Counted from the first letter of the stretch, positions 25,610 to 34,199 are shown. The stretch: 41,734 bases of DNA from Chloroflexota bacterium (GCA_016213135.1 JACRBQ010000133.1:1-41734); one strand, 5' to 3'. Translations and numbers: made by a program. Notes: a model not told the origin generated them from the letters alone.

Positions 25610-27382
25610 CTACGGCAGCATGGCCACCAGCGCCGCCTCCGGCTCGCCGAAGGCGGCGCTTTCGATTCCGAGGCGATTGCCGGTGGCAGGCAGGTACATT
25701 CCGGCCACGAGGGTGATGGGCTGATCGGCGGGGATGTCGAACGTGTGCACGTCGATGATCAGTTGCCCCGGTTTCCACTGGGAAGTGGGTGGGCGCGTGG
25801 GGGCATCGTGCCCGGTCACCCGGTAGCCATCGGGCGCGAGGGCGTGGACGAACACGGTGTAATCGGCAGCCACGGGCGATTCGGTGGCCCATACCAATGT
25901 GAGGCGGTCGGACGTGAGCGTGTAGCCCACGAGTGAAATGCCCGCGTCGAATTGAATGTTGAGCGGGTGCGCCGCCGAAGGCGGCAGGAAGAGCATGAGC
26001 CGCATTTTGTCGAAACGGTCGTCCTCGGCCAGCAGGGCGGTATCGAGCAACCGGCTTTGCACGTAACCCTCGGCATCCAACTGCACGGCGATCACCGGCA
26101 CGAACCACGTGCGGTTTGCCAACAGCCGGTCGAGTACGGCGCTCACCGCGGCCGGGTCGAAATGGGCTGCCGGCGGCTGCATGGCGTAGCTCAATTTCAA
26201 GTTGCGAATGTAGTAAACCTGTGCCGGGTCGGGGAAGTTGGCGAGGTACACGTCGCCGGGTTGGGCGGCTTCGGCCAGCCGTGCGGCTACCTGCCTCATG
26301 CCGCGCGTTTTGCTGTATTGCGGATCGGTGTAGTAGTTTCGCAAGCCCGCGCCCAGGGTGAGTACCGCCACGGCCAGCACGGCCCATCCCATCGCCGGGC
26401 GTGCGCGCCGCATCGCAACCCAACCGCCCGCCGCCGGCAGCACGGCTGCCGGAAAGGCGAACACAAAATAGAAGGCGTTGAAGGTGGAGCGCAGCGCGAC
26501 GATGGCATAGATGCCGGCGAACGGCACGGCGATGATGGCTAGCAACAGGGCGCGAACTCGGCGCGGAGCGGCCCACAGCCCTGCGAGACACAATGCGCCG
26601 ACACAGGCGGCGATGATCAACCGTTGCGGGTCGGGGAACACCGGCCCGGCGGCAACGTCGCCCAGCACGGCGGCGGCGTAGTGAGGGAGAGACAACGAGC
26701 CGGGGTCGGCCAGTTGCCCTCCGGCGTACACGGGCATGATGGTAACCGCCCAGGGAATCGTGATGGCCGCGATAGCGCCCCCCGCGACGATCCAGTGCGC
26801 CAGCGCGGGCCTGCGATCCTTCCCGAGGCCGAAGAGGTACGCGCCGTGCGCGATCAAAATGAAAAGCGAATAGTAGTGGCTGTACATCGCCAGCGCGCCA
26901 CAGGCCGCGTAGCCTGCCCACGCGCGCCAGCCTTTGTGACCCAATCGGGGTAGCAGCACGGTGGCGGCCAGCAGCGCGACGAGAGCAAGCTGGTACATGT
27001 TGCGCACGTCTTGCGCCAGCCAGATTTGCTGCGGGTGAACGGCGGTGAGCGCCGCCGCTGTGAGGCCGACTTCTGCGGACCACAGTCGGCGGCCCGTGGC
27101 ATACACGAGTGGCACGAGCAGCAAGCTGAGGAAGGCCGATTCGGCGCGCATGGCAAATTCCGAATCGCCGGTGAGTTTCATCCAGCCCCACAGCAGCCAG
27201 TAGTGCAGCGGCGGCTGCGGGTCGCCCTCGCGCACGATGCGGGCGAGGATTTCGGCGGGCGAGGTGCGGGCGTAATTCCAGCTAAAGGCTTCGTCGCCGC
27301 GCAACTCCTGCATGCCCAGCCAGTGCACGCGCAGGGCGAAGGCGAGGGCGATGAGGATGATGAGTTGGGATGAGCGGCGCAC
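25610..27382 (-). CDS. GT39-like membrane glycosyltransferase with one C-terminal beta module
   Basis: A 590-residue GT-C protein. The first outer loop has QELRGDEAFSWNYA (catalytic-type Asp-Glu) and QPPLHYWLLWGW, the PMT/ArnT-like signature. The helix pair with LAQDVRNMYQLAL matches the family's conserved Arg loop. About ten TM helices run to residue 345. The C-terminal part is extracytoplasmic and holds one LVGYTL...LTLVW...YTVFVHAL module like those in the DUF2142 proteins. The start is GTG 27382 with a weak ribosome site, 20 bp after the HEPN stop, so coupling with the upstream pair is possible. Confidence 0.78.
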   Translation of the reverse strand: MRRSSQLIILIALAFALRVHWLGMQELRGDEAFSWNYARTSPAEILARIVREGDPQPPLHYWLLWGWMKLTGDSEFAMRAESAFLSLLLVPLVYATGRRLWSAEVGLTAAALTAVHPQQIWLAQDVRNMYQLALVALLAATVLLPRLGHKGWRAWAGYAACGALAMYSHYYSLFILIAHGAYLFGLGKDRRPALAHWIVAGGAIAAITIPWAVTIMPVYAGGQLADPGSLSLPHYAAAVLGDVAAGPVFPDPQRLIIAACVGALCLAGLWAAPRRVRALLLAIIAVPFAGIYAIVALRSTFNAFYFVFAFPAAVLPAAGGWVAMRRARPAMGWAVLAVAVLTLGAGLRNYYTDPQYSKTRGMRQVAARLAEAAQPGDVYLANFPDPAQVYYIRNLKLSYAMQPPAAHFDPAAVSAVLDRLLANRTWFVPVIAVQLDAEGYVQSRLLDTALLAEDDRFDKMRLMLFLPPSAAHPLNIQFDAGISLVGYTLTSDRLTLVWATESPVAADYTVFVHALAPDGYRVTGHDAPTRPPTSQWKPGQLIIDVHTFDIPADQPITLVAGMYLPATGNRLGIESAAFGEPEAALVAMLP

Positions 27383-27401
27383 GGAGAGTGACGACTTGAC
27401 T

Positions 27402-27716
27402 CTATTCGTCCAGTAATTTCTGAATTTCGGCCAACACGAATTCCGCCTCGGCGGAGGCAGTCTCAGCCTCTTCCTTGCTGTATCCGTGCTCGAAGTAGAA
27501 AGAAAGGGTTCTGATCTGACTCAGTTGCAGGGAGATTGCTTCGACCCGCCGTAGGGACTCGTCAGAGAGGACGGCGGGCTTTTTTTTCCGAACTTGCTGC
27601 ACAAACGTTGGCCCTACATCATGGACTTTGGGGTAGTCCACTGCGTTCTTCACGTCCCGGTGGTATATGTTCCGGGCCTCGGCGATCAGTTTCTTGCCGT
27701 GCTCTTGCGCGTTCAA
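27402..27716 (-). CDS. HEPN-domain protein (toxin-like partner of MNT)
   Basis: 104 residues from a TTG at 27716 that overlaps the MNT stop; GAGGTGG lies just upstream. It is all helical. The C-terminal half has RTLSFYFEHGYSKEEAETAS, with an H-x-Y after an upstream Arg, reminiscent of the R...HxY active region of HEPN RNases, but the Arg-His spacing is longer (7) than the usual 4-6. Adjacent HEPN/MNT genes form type VII toxin-antitoxin pairs, in which MNT AMPylates the HEPN toxin. The toxin role here is inferred from the pairing. Confidence 0.68.
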   Translation of the reverse strand: MNAQEHGKKLIAEARNIYHRDVKNAVDYPKVHDVGPTFVQQVRKKKPAVLSDESLRRVEAISLQLSQIRTLSFYFEHGYSKEEAETASAEAEFVLAEIQKLLDE

Positions 27717-28222
27717 AGCACCACCACCTCGCCGGGCCGAAGATCGGGTTTCAAGTCCCAATACCAACTGCCATCAGGCATCCGGATTTTTTTCGACCCA
27801 AGCTTCTTGAGTCGCCGCTGCAATACTCTGAGTCTGTTCTTAAAAAAGCCGTCTTTGTCCCTTAGAAAGATGGCATCGTCAATCATATCCAGAAAAATAT
27901 ATTGGTTCTTGCCGGCCTCTTCACTTGAAAGGATCAACAGGCTCAAAAACGGCTCCATGCCCTTGTCGCGAAAGCTTCGCCAGATGGAACCGCCGCGCAT
28001 TTGTTGTAGAATGCCAAGGAAGGGTTTAAGGCGTTGGACATAGTCCGCCGGCGCTGTGTTGAGAACGAGCAACAGATCGATATCGCTGTCGCCACGCGCA
28101 GTTCCGCGCGCGACAGAACCGTACAAGACGACCGAGATTAGATTGTCCTTCTCTGCGCCTTCGACCTGGGCAATGAAGCCCTCGATCAATTCTCTGTAAT
28201 CGGCGTACCCCCACATCTTCAT
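27713..28222 (-). CDS. MNT-type minimal nucleotidyltransferase (antitoxin-like)
   Basis: 169 residues from ATG 28222. The nucleotidyltransferase core reads SVVLYGSVARGTARGDSDID: the GSxxRG motif and the DxD metal ligands are intact. It has a C-terminal extension of about 80 residues beyond the minimal MNT fold (LRPGEVVVL end). In characterised pairs such enzymes AMPylate and silence the HEPN toxin. TATAAT ends 7 nt before the ATG, so the mRNA is probably leaderless. Longer frames extend upstream but pass through the promoter and the divergent gene. Confidence 0.8.
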   Translation of the reverse strand: MKMWGYADYRELIEGFIAQVEGAEKDNLISVVLYGSVARGTARGDSDIDLLLVLNTAPADYVQRLKPFLGILQQMRGGSIWRSFRDKGMEPFLSLLILSSEEAGKNQYIFLDMIDDAIFLRDKDGFFKNRLRVLQRRLKKLGSKKIRMPDGSWYWDLKPDLRPGEVVVL

Positions 28223-28229
28223 GGGGACG

Positions 28230-28266
28230 ATTATACACAAAGCTACCCAATCGCGTCTGATATAAT
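28230..28266. promoter_or_regulatory. Divergent -10 boxes for leaderless MNT and BtpA genes
   Basis: On the minus strand, TATAAT (28235-28230) is 7 nt before the MNT ATG at 28222. On the plus strand, TATAAT (28261-28266) is 7 nt before the btpA ATG at 28274. Both are followed by CG. No consensus -35 boxes are seen in the short space between. Confidence 0.65.
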
Positions 28267-28273
28267 CGCGCGT

Positions 28274-29086
28274 ATGTTCACTTCCAGGAAACCCATCATT
28301 GCCATGATCCACGTTGAGGCGTTGCCCGGCACGCCCGCCAGCCACCTGAGCTTGCGCGAGATCGAAGCCCAGGCGCTGGCCGAAGCAGCGATTTATCGCA
28401 CCGCCGGGGCGCACGCCATTGGACTTGAAAACATGCACGACCTGCCGTATCTGCGCGGAGGGGTGGGACCGGAGATTGTGGCCGGGATGGCGCTGGTGTC
28501 GCGGGCGGTCAAGGAAGCCAGCGGCCTGCCGTGCGGCATTCAGATTCTGGCCGGGGCCAACAACGAGGCCATGGCCGTGGCCCACGCGGTCGGGCTGGAC
28601 TTCATCCGCGCCGAGGGGTTTGTGTTTGCCCACGTGGCCGACGAGGGCCTCATCCAATCGTCGGCGGCGACGCTGCTGCGCTACCGCAAGCAAATCGGCG
28701 CAGAGCGGGTGCAGGTGTGGGCTGACGTGAAAAAGAAACACAGTTCGCACGCCATCACGGCCGACATCGGCATTGGGGCCACCGCCGAAACGGTGGAGTT
28801 CATGCGCGGCGACGCGGTCATCGTCACCGGCTCGGTGACGGGTGACCCGCCCCAGCCCGCCGACATTGCCGAAGTGAAACAGCATTGCCATTTGCCGGTG
28901 CTGCTCGGCTCCGGCGTCACCGCCGACAATCTGGCCGGATACTATCCCAACGCCGACGGGTTCATCGTAGGCTCGTACTTCAAAGTGGACGGCTATTGGG
29001 CCAACGCCGTGGACCCCAAGCGGGTGGAGCGCTTTATGGCGGCGCATGCTAAGTTAGGCGCGTCGTCGAAAGACCAAGAAGAATGA
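28274..29086 (+). CDS. BtpA/SgcQ-family TIM-barrel protein with cassette-altered C-terminus
   Basis: 270 residues. Family marks are KPIIAMIHVEALPGTPAS, GAHAIGLENMHDLPYL, GIQILAGANNEAMAVAHA, DFIRAEGFVFAHVADEG and the phosphate-binding ADGFIVGSYFKVDGYW near the end. BtpA was named for photosystem I biogenesis in cyanobacteria, but most homologues occur in non-phototrophs with unknown activity. The last ten codons (after AAG at 29051) derive from an inserted integron cassette. Joining the host sequence across the cassette would end the protein with AKLGG and TGA, 263 residues. Leaderless start. Confidence 0.85.
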   Translation: MFTSRKPIIAMIHVEALPGTPASHLSLREIEAQALAEAAIYRTAGAHAIGLENMHDLPYLRGGVGPEIVAGMALVSRAVKEASGLPCGIQILAGANNEAMAVAHAVGLDFIRAEGFVFAHVADEGLIQSSAATLLRYRKQIGAERVQVWADVKKKHSSHAITADIGIGATAETVEFMRGDAVIVTGSVTGDPPQPADIAEVKQHCHLPVLLGSGVTADNLAGYYPNADGFIVGSYFKVDGYWANAVDPKRVERFMAAHAKLGASSKDQEE

Positions 29087-29829
29087 GCGTCAAGTTGTCA
29101 AGTGGTTGGACTCAGGCGTTGGAGACCTACAGATATGCTGTGCGGCTGCGAGACTTCGCAGATGCCGGTCTGTATCCTGGCTGGTTCAGTCGCGATCTTT
29201 CAAATGGTGACCGTCACGGCACATCAGAATTTGAGAGCTACTTCCGAGCCAATGCAGCAAACCACATAGAGCCGTGGCTCGAAGTCGCGTTTTGGAAGCT
29301 CTATAGCCAACCTGCATGGCGAGATAACCTGCCCCGACAAATGGCTGCATACTGGGTCGAGAAGCGGATCATACCCGAAACGCTGTTGGAAGCCTGCTTG
29401 AATTACACAAGAGACCTAAGTAGTAATCGTTTCAATCTGATGCGTGAGACCCTTGGTATGCGTACGCCGGTAGTAGCTGTCCCGGCCACCTATCCAGCAT
29501 TTCTCCGACCGGATTTATTTCCTATGGTTGATACACGTGTTGCCAAATGGGTCAGGTATAGTCTTATGGAGCATAACTTAGCTGATCCATCGGGGCCACA
29601 GCTAGTCACATCCAATTACCCAGAGAACGGTCAAACTGCGCTGACGATGAGTGATTTCTTGTTCACTCAGAGCTGGGTCAAGTGGTGCAAATACACAGCT
29701 CAGAAGCTCTCAACTTTTACAAGCGTTGAATGGCGAGCAAGGGATGTGGAAATGGCCGTCTTCAATGCTTGGGGCGACAGGAACGATGATCATCCCAAGC
29801 TAAGGCTTGAGCCATTACCGGCTTCATGA
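29083..29829 (+). CDS. Cassette-borne protein of unknown function
   Basis: 248 residues, start overlapping the btpA stop (ATGA). I do not recognise the family. It looks soluble and rich in aromatic residues, especially Trp (WTQALETYRYAVRLRDFADA, WLEVAFWKLYSQPAWRDNL, FTQSWVKWCKYTAQKL). No signal peptide, TM helix or known catalytic motif is visible. Its codon use is clearly more AT-rich than its neighbours, fitting foreign origin. It is the only full ORF of the integron cassette apart from the intron maturase and depends on btpA transcription unless a promoter was missed. Confidence 0.7.
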   Translation: MSVKLSSGWTQALETYRYAVRLRDFADAGLYPGWFSRDLSNGDRHGTSEFESYFRANAANHIEPWLEVAFWKLYSQPAWRDNLPRQMAAYWVEKRIIPETLLEACLNYTRDLSSNRFNLMRETLGMRTPVVAVPATYPAFLRPDLFPMVDTRVAKWVRYSLMEHNLADPSGPQLVTSNYPENGQTALTMSDFLFTQSWVKWCKYTAQKLSTFTSVEWRARDVEMAVFNAWGDRNDDHPKLRLEPLPAS

Positions 29830-30398
29830 AACAAACCCGGAATTCAGAGCAATGCCGCGCCTAACCCCGCGTGGTGTGTCCTGAAAAGACATCGTCTGCT
29901 TGCTGGTGAAAGACCAGTCCTGGTAAGGGTCAGGCCGCCAGGTAGCAGGCAACCGATGTAGCCGGGTGACTGGCTATGTCGAAGCGTTGTAACTCCCTGA
30001 GAAAGGGACGCGAAGCAATAGCCCGTAACATAAAGTGAAACTTGCAGCACCGACATGTTAGCCCCGCAAGGGGAGCAAGAGAGAGCCGAGCCTGTCACGC
30101 ATGGCGAAGGCCACAGAAGCGGCGAAGAACCTGAAAACAGCCGTGAGGAACTCTCCGGTGTAGGGAGTGCGGGATGTTGCGAAAGTAGACGATGGAACAG
30201 GAGAGGTCTCATCCAATCGGTGGCACAGAACCATCGTAACAGAAGGTATAAGCCGCAAGGTGAAATCCTGAAGGATGTCGGATGAGAAGTCGGAGGAGGC
30301 CATAGTACCGATGGGGCGCAAGCCCAACGATGGGTGAGACAACACAACTCACTCGGAGGGAAGGGTCTCTACTTCAACCAGGTTTAGCGAGGAAGTAA

Positions 30399-31700
30399 GT
30401 GACGGTGCATGCCGAAAGGCCAATCACACCACAAGACAAATCACGAGAACTCCAGCGCAAACTATACCTGGAGGCCAAGAGGAGCAGGAACCGTCGGTTC
30501 CATGCGCTCTATGACCGCATATTCCGGCCTGACATTCTGAGACAGGCTTGGGAAGAAGTCCGCCGAAACGGTGGCGGCGCCGGGCAAGATGGCGTAACCA
30601 TCGAGGAGGTGGTACGGGAGGGCGTTGAACGGTTTCTGGGTCAGATTGAGCAAGACTTGAAAGCAGGCACATACCGTCCCAAACCGGTGTTGCGGGTCTA
30701 CATTCCGAAAGCGGATGGCAGACAGAGGCCGTTGGGTATCCCGACGGTGCGCGACCGGGTGGTACAACAGGCGTGCAAACTGGTGATTGAACCTATCTTT
30801 GAAGCCAACTTCCGTGAAAACTCGTATGGGTTTCGCCCAAAGCGTAGCGCACAACAAGCGGTGGCTGAGGTGAAGAAGGCTCTGATAACTGGCTGGTGGG
30901 TGGTAGACGCCGATATTCAGAGTTACTTCGATACGATAGACCACTCAATGTTGATGTCGTTGCTCAAGCGGCGGATTAGCGACCGACGAGTTTTGAAACT
31001 CCTTCGGCAATGGCTCGAAGCGGGCGTGCTGGAAGATGGGGTACGTAATGCCACCGAGATAGGTTCTCCACAGGGTGGCGTCATCAGTCCCCTGCTGGCA
31101 AACATCTACCTGCATGTGCTGGATATGTACTGGGCAGAACGGTACTCTTCATTGGGGAAACTCATCCGATACGCGGATGACTACGTCATCATCTGTCGTA
31201 CTCGGCAGAATGCCGAAACTGCCTTGCAGACAGTCAAGCAAATCATGGCTATCCTGAAACTGACACTCCACCCCACCAAAACCCGTGTCGTGGATATGGG
31301 GCAAGAGGGGTTCGATTTTCTTGGCTTTCATTTCCACAAGAAGAAATCAAAGAAGAGTGGCAAACTCTTACCCTACAACTGGCCTGCTCCAAAGGCCATG
31401 AAAGCAGTCCGCAGCAAAATCCATTTCATCACGGAAAGGAAGCGTTTGAGCAACTCGCTAACTGAAGTGATAAAATTCCTCAATCGAGCAATTCGGGGAT
31501 GGCGGAACTACTTTCGTAGTGGAAACTGCACCTTGAAATTCCAGCAACTTGACCGCTATGTACGCAACCGACTGGAACAATGGGTTCGGTCTAAACAGGG
31601 GTCTCGCGGGCATTGGAACGAACGTGCCTTTCGGGATTTGATGGCTCAACACGGATTGGAATACTTCTACCTGCCCGGAGTATGTGCGGTTAAGCCTTGA
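30399..31700 (+). CDS. ltrA: Group II intron reverse transcriptase/maturase
   Basis: 433 residues from GTG 30399 (GAGGAAG upstream). RT blocks in order: PLGIPTVRDRVVQQACKLV; NSYGFRPKRSAQQAV; VVDADIQSYFDTIDH with the first catalytic Asp; GSPQGGVISPLLANIYLH; RYADDYVIICRT with the YADD box; and FDFLGFHFH. The maturase domain X follows (LNRAIRGWRNYFRSGN, LDRYVRNRLEQWVRSKQG). There is no C-terminal HNH endonuclease, so integration should use other primers or single-stranded targets. It looks intact. Confidence 0.95.
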   Translation: MTVHAERPITPQDKSRELQRKLYLEAKRSRNRRFHALYDRIFRPDILRQAWEEVRRNGGGAGQDGVTIEEVVREGVERFLGQIEQDLKAGTYRPKPVLRVYIPKADGRQRPLGIPTVRDRVVQQACKLVIEPIFEANFRENSYGFRPKRSAQQAVAEVKKALITGWWVVDADIQSYFDTIDHSMLMSLLKRRISDRRVLKLLRQWLEAGVLEDGVRNATEIGSPQGGVISPLLANIYLHVLDMYWAERYSSLGKLIRYADDYVIICRTRQNAETALQTVKQIMAILKLTLHPTKTRVVDMGQEGFDFLGFHFHKKKSKKSGKLLPYNWPAPKAMKAVRSKIHFITERKRLSNSLTEVIKFLNRAIRGWRNYFRSGNCTLKFQQLDRYVRNRLEQWVRSKQGSRGHWNERAFRDLMAQHGLEYFYLPGVCAVKP

Positions 31701-31725
31701 AAGCCACAGGAAGAAGGTTGTCGGA

Positions 31726-31762
31726 GAGCCGGATGAGGGAAAACCTCATGTCCGGTTCGAGG
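31726..31762 (+). ncRNA. Group II intron domain V
   Basis: GAGCCGGATGAGG and CCTCATGTCCGGTTC fold into the catalytic hairpin with a short GAAAA-type loop; the AGC triad is at the base of the stem. It lies 25 nt after the maturase stop. The following part to 31871 should contain domain VI, including GGGTC paired with GACCC near 31867. Confidence 0.85.
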
Positions 31763-31980
31763 TGGCAGGGGATGAAAACCAGACATGGTGATGGTATTGA
31801 GGCACTCTCAGAAGAAATGGAGAGCAACGGGTCTGCCACACCTAAATCCAGGCGTCATCCCTTGACCCTACCAGCCGACTCGCGTTCTGCTTCGCTCCAC
31901 GCGAGCGGTTGGCGAACACCGTTGGGCGGATGAAATTGGTTGCGAGTCAGTTGACGGAGGACCGCGTCGCGGGACGAAGG

Positions 31981-34197
31981 ATGGAAGACAAATCGTCAGT
32001 CGTCCGCCGCCTTTTGCCTCACCGCTGGGCCGCCCTCGTCTGCATCGCCTTCCTTGCGCTGGGTGTGGCCTACAACTTCGCCAACCCGCCCTTCGAGGCC
32101 ACCGACGAAATCCGGCACTTCCGCTACGTCCGCTACCTCACGCTCAACCACGCCCTGCCGCCCGTGTCGGCGGAAACTTCGCGCGAGATGCAGGCGCACC
32201 ATCCGCCGCTATATTACGCGCTGGCCGCGCTCATCACCGCGCCCGTGCCCTCGTTCGCCGGGGCCGACTACTCCGCGCCGGCGAATCCCTTTTGGGGCTT
32301 CCGCTATATTGAACCCTCGATAGACAACAAAGCCCAATACCTGCACCCGCCCGACCAGCGCTCGCAGTTCAGCGGCGTCACGCTCATCGTCTATCTGGCG
32401 CGGGCGCTCTCGCTGCTGTTTGGCCTCGGCACGGTGCTGATGACCTACCGCATGGGGCGCGATCTATTTCCCGGCCATTCGTCCATTGCCCTCGGCGCAA
32501 TGGCATTTGTGGCTTTCAACCCCATGCTGCTGCACGGCTCGGTCTCGGTGAACAACGATACCGCCGCCGCGTTTTTCGGCGCGTGGGCCATTGCCGAATC
32601 GGCGGCCATTGCCGAACGCGGCACGGGCCTGCGCCGCGCCGCGGCCCTCGGCGTGGCCCTCGGCCTCGGCATCCTGTCCAAAGCTTCTGTGCTGCCGTTG
32701 GCCGCCGTGGCCGCCGCCGCGTTTGCCGTGCGACTGGCCGGGGCCGAAAGAAAGCGGCCCGCCGCGTGGGGCGCGTTTGCCCTCGCCGCGTTGGTGGCAT
32801 TGGGCGTCAGCGGCTGGTGGTTCGCGCGCAACTATCTGCAAACGGGCGACGCGATGGGCCTGCGCGATTATCAATCGGCGTGGGTGGGGCAGGCCGACCG
32901 CGCGCGCCTCATCCGCGACGCACTCTCCGGCCTGCCGTATGCGTGGACGACCTTTTGGGCGCGGTTCGACTACGGGCAAATCGTGTTGCCCGCCTGGGTG
33001 TACGAAGCTTGGGCCGTGTTGTGCGCGCTCGCCGTGCCCGGCCTGCTGCGCACGCGCCACCGTCTGCGCTCGGCGGGCGTGGGCATCGCCGTGCTGTCGG
33101 CCCTCGTTTCGCTCGCCGGGTGGGGCGCGCTCATGATCACCATCCCGGCCACGGCCAACGCGCGGCTCGTCTTTCAAATCTTCCCTGCCCTCGGCCTGCT
33201 GCTGGTGTTGGGCTGGCGCGGGCTGCTGCCGAAGCGTCACCGCGAGTCGATGTTGCTCGCGTTGGCAGTGGGCGGCCTCGCGTTGTGCTTTTCGCTCGTC
33301 GCCCTGCTCGGCTACCTCGCGCCCGCGTTTGCCTATCCGCCTGCCGTGGCCGCCCTGCCGCCCACGGCCACCCATGCGCCCGTCGGGGCCAATTTTGAGG
33401 GCCTCGCCGAAATCGTCGGCTATCGTCTCACGGCCCAATCGGCCCGCCCCGGCGATCAAGTGGACGTCACCATTTACTGGAAGCCGCTGGCGCAGACCGC
33501 CGCGCCGCTGCAAGTGTTCGTTCATTTTGTGGATGAAGACGGAATCATTTCAGCGCAGCGTGATACGTACCCCGGACTTGGGAATGCCGTGACGCGTTGG
33601 TGGCGACCGGGGGTCACGTTTGCCGATACCTATCGCGTGTTCGTGCCCCCCACCGCGTACGCCCCGCAGCGGCTCACCGTGCGGGTGGGGCTGTGGGACC
33701 CCGCCGCCAACCGCCCGCTGCTCACCCGCGACGCCGATGCGCTCACCCTTGGCGCGCTGGAACTTTTGCCGGGGCAGGGCGCGCAGCCCAACCCGGTCTC
33801 GATCAATTTTTCGAACCGCATGACTCTGGTGGGATACGATCTCGATTCGCGAACCCCCGCTCCGGGCGACACGGTGCGGCTCACTACCCATTGGCTGGCC
33901 GTGGATCCCGACTCCGATTATTGGGCGTACGCGCACCTCGTGGGGGCCGACGGCCGCATTTGGGCCATCGCCGATTCGGTCATCACGCCGCCCGTCACCG
34001 GCTGGCCGCGCGGCGCGGTGCAATCGGAGACGCGCAGCCTCACCCTCGCGCCCGATACCCCGCTGGGGCAATATACGATAGAATTCGGCTTGACGCGCCG
34101 CGACAACGGCCTCGACCGGTTGAGTGTGCTGGCCGCCGACGGCCACGAGATCGGCGATCACATTGAGTTGACGTTCATTCGCGTGCAAGCGCCGTGA
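31981..34197 (+). CDS. DUF2142 / GT-C-like membrane protein with two C-terminal beta modules
   Basis: 738 residues from ATG 31981; longer frames start inside the attC remnant and are unlikely. The first outer loop has FEATDEIRHFRYVRYL and HHPPLYYALAALI. About twelve TM helices follow. The tail holds two modules: EIVGYRLTAQSA...VTIYW...VFVHFVDEDG and MTLVGYDLDSRTP...LTTHW...YAHLVGADG. It is a full-length paralogue of the protein at 151-2484 without that copy's heptamer-coded loop. Before the cassette arrived the gene stood about 50 bp behind btpA. Confidence 0.78.
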   Translation: MEDKSSVVRRLLPHRWAALVCIAFLALGVAYNFANPPFEATDEIRHFRYVRYLTLNHALPPVSAETSREMQAHHPPLYYALAALITAPVPSFAGADYSAPANPFWGFRYIEPSIDNKAQYLHPPDQRSQFSGVTLIVYLARALSLLFGLGTVLMTYRMGRDLFPGHSSIALGAMAFVAFNPMLLHGSVSVNNDTAAAFFGAWAIAESAAIAERGTGLRRAAALGVALGLGILSKASVLPLAAVAAAAFAVRLAGAERKRPAAWGAFALAALVALGVSGWWFARNYLQTGDAMGLRDYQSAWVGQADRARLIRDALSGLPYAWTTFWARFDYGQIVLPAWVYEAWAVLCALAVPGLLRTRHRLRSAGVGIAVLSALVSLAGWGALMITIPATANARLVFQIFPALGLLLVLGWRGLLPKRHRESMLLALAVGGLALCFSLVALLGYLAPAFAYPPAVAALPPTATHAPVGANFEGLAEIVGYRLTAQSARPGDQVDVTIYWKPLAQTAAPLQVFVHFVDEDGIISAQRDTYPGLGNAVTRWWRPGVTFADTYRVFVPPTAYAPQRLTVRVGLWDPAANRPLLTRDADALTLGALELLPGQGAQPNPVSINFSNRMTLVGYDLDSRTPAPGDTVRLTTHWLAVDPDSDYWAYAHLVGADGRIWAIADSVITPPVTGWPRGAVQSETRSLTLAPDTPLGQYTIEFGLTRRDNGLDRLSVLAADGHEIGDHIELTFIRVQAP

Positions 34198-34199
34198 CA

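Larger units (their letters stand above)
29874..31871 (+). mobile_element. Group II intron (class C-like) inserted in attC
   Basis: About 1998 bp. The 5' end is GTGTGTCCTGAAAAGAC and the structured domain I region has GGTGAAAGACCAGTCCTGGT (29904-29923). A maturase ORF sits in domain IV, domain V is at about 31726-31760, and the 3' end is CCCTAC at 31871. Ends were placed where the flanks rebuild an attC stem; each could be off by one or two bases. The maturase lacks an endonuclease domain, as in class C introns that target terminators and attC sites. Confidence 0.85.
29054..31921 (+). mobile_element. Integron gene cassette inserted in the end of btpA
   Basis: The cassette starts with TTAGGC just after G29053 and ends at G31921 of the R' box, as expected for G|TT recombination. 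Its attC R'' box is GCCTAAC (29859-29865), whose exact complement is GTTAGGC; that is the sequence the circular cassette would have at its join. Host flanks rejoined (AAG + TTGGGCGGATGA) put a stop in the btpA frame. Without the intron the cassette is about 870 bp and holds one ORF. No integrase or attI is in the window, so it appears as an isolated insertion at a secondary site. Confidence 0.82.
29859..31927 (+). other. attC recombination site split by a group II intron
   Basis: Left part: R'' GCCTAAC (29859-29865) and CCCGCGTG to 29873. Right part from 31872: CAGCCGACTCGCGT (31872-31885) pairs with ACGCGAGCGGTTG (31899-31911) with A31878 left unpaired, the extrahelical base expected in an attC hairpin. 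R' is GTTGGGC (31921-31927), which pairs with R'' through one wobble. Without the intron the site is 71 bp, a normal attC length. Confidence 0.82.

Noticed and set aside
28274..29086. Evidence of photosynthesis from a BtpA homologue
   Set aside because: BtpA/SgcQ relatives are widespread in non-phototrophs and no photosynthesis gene is present in the window.
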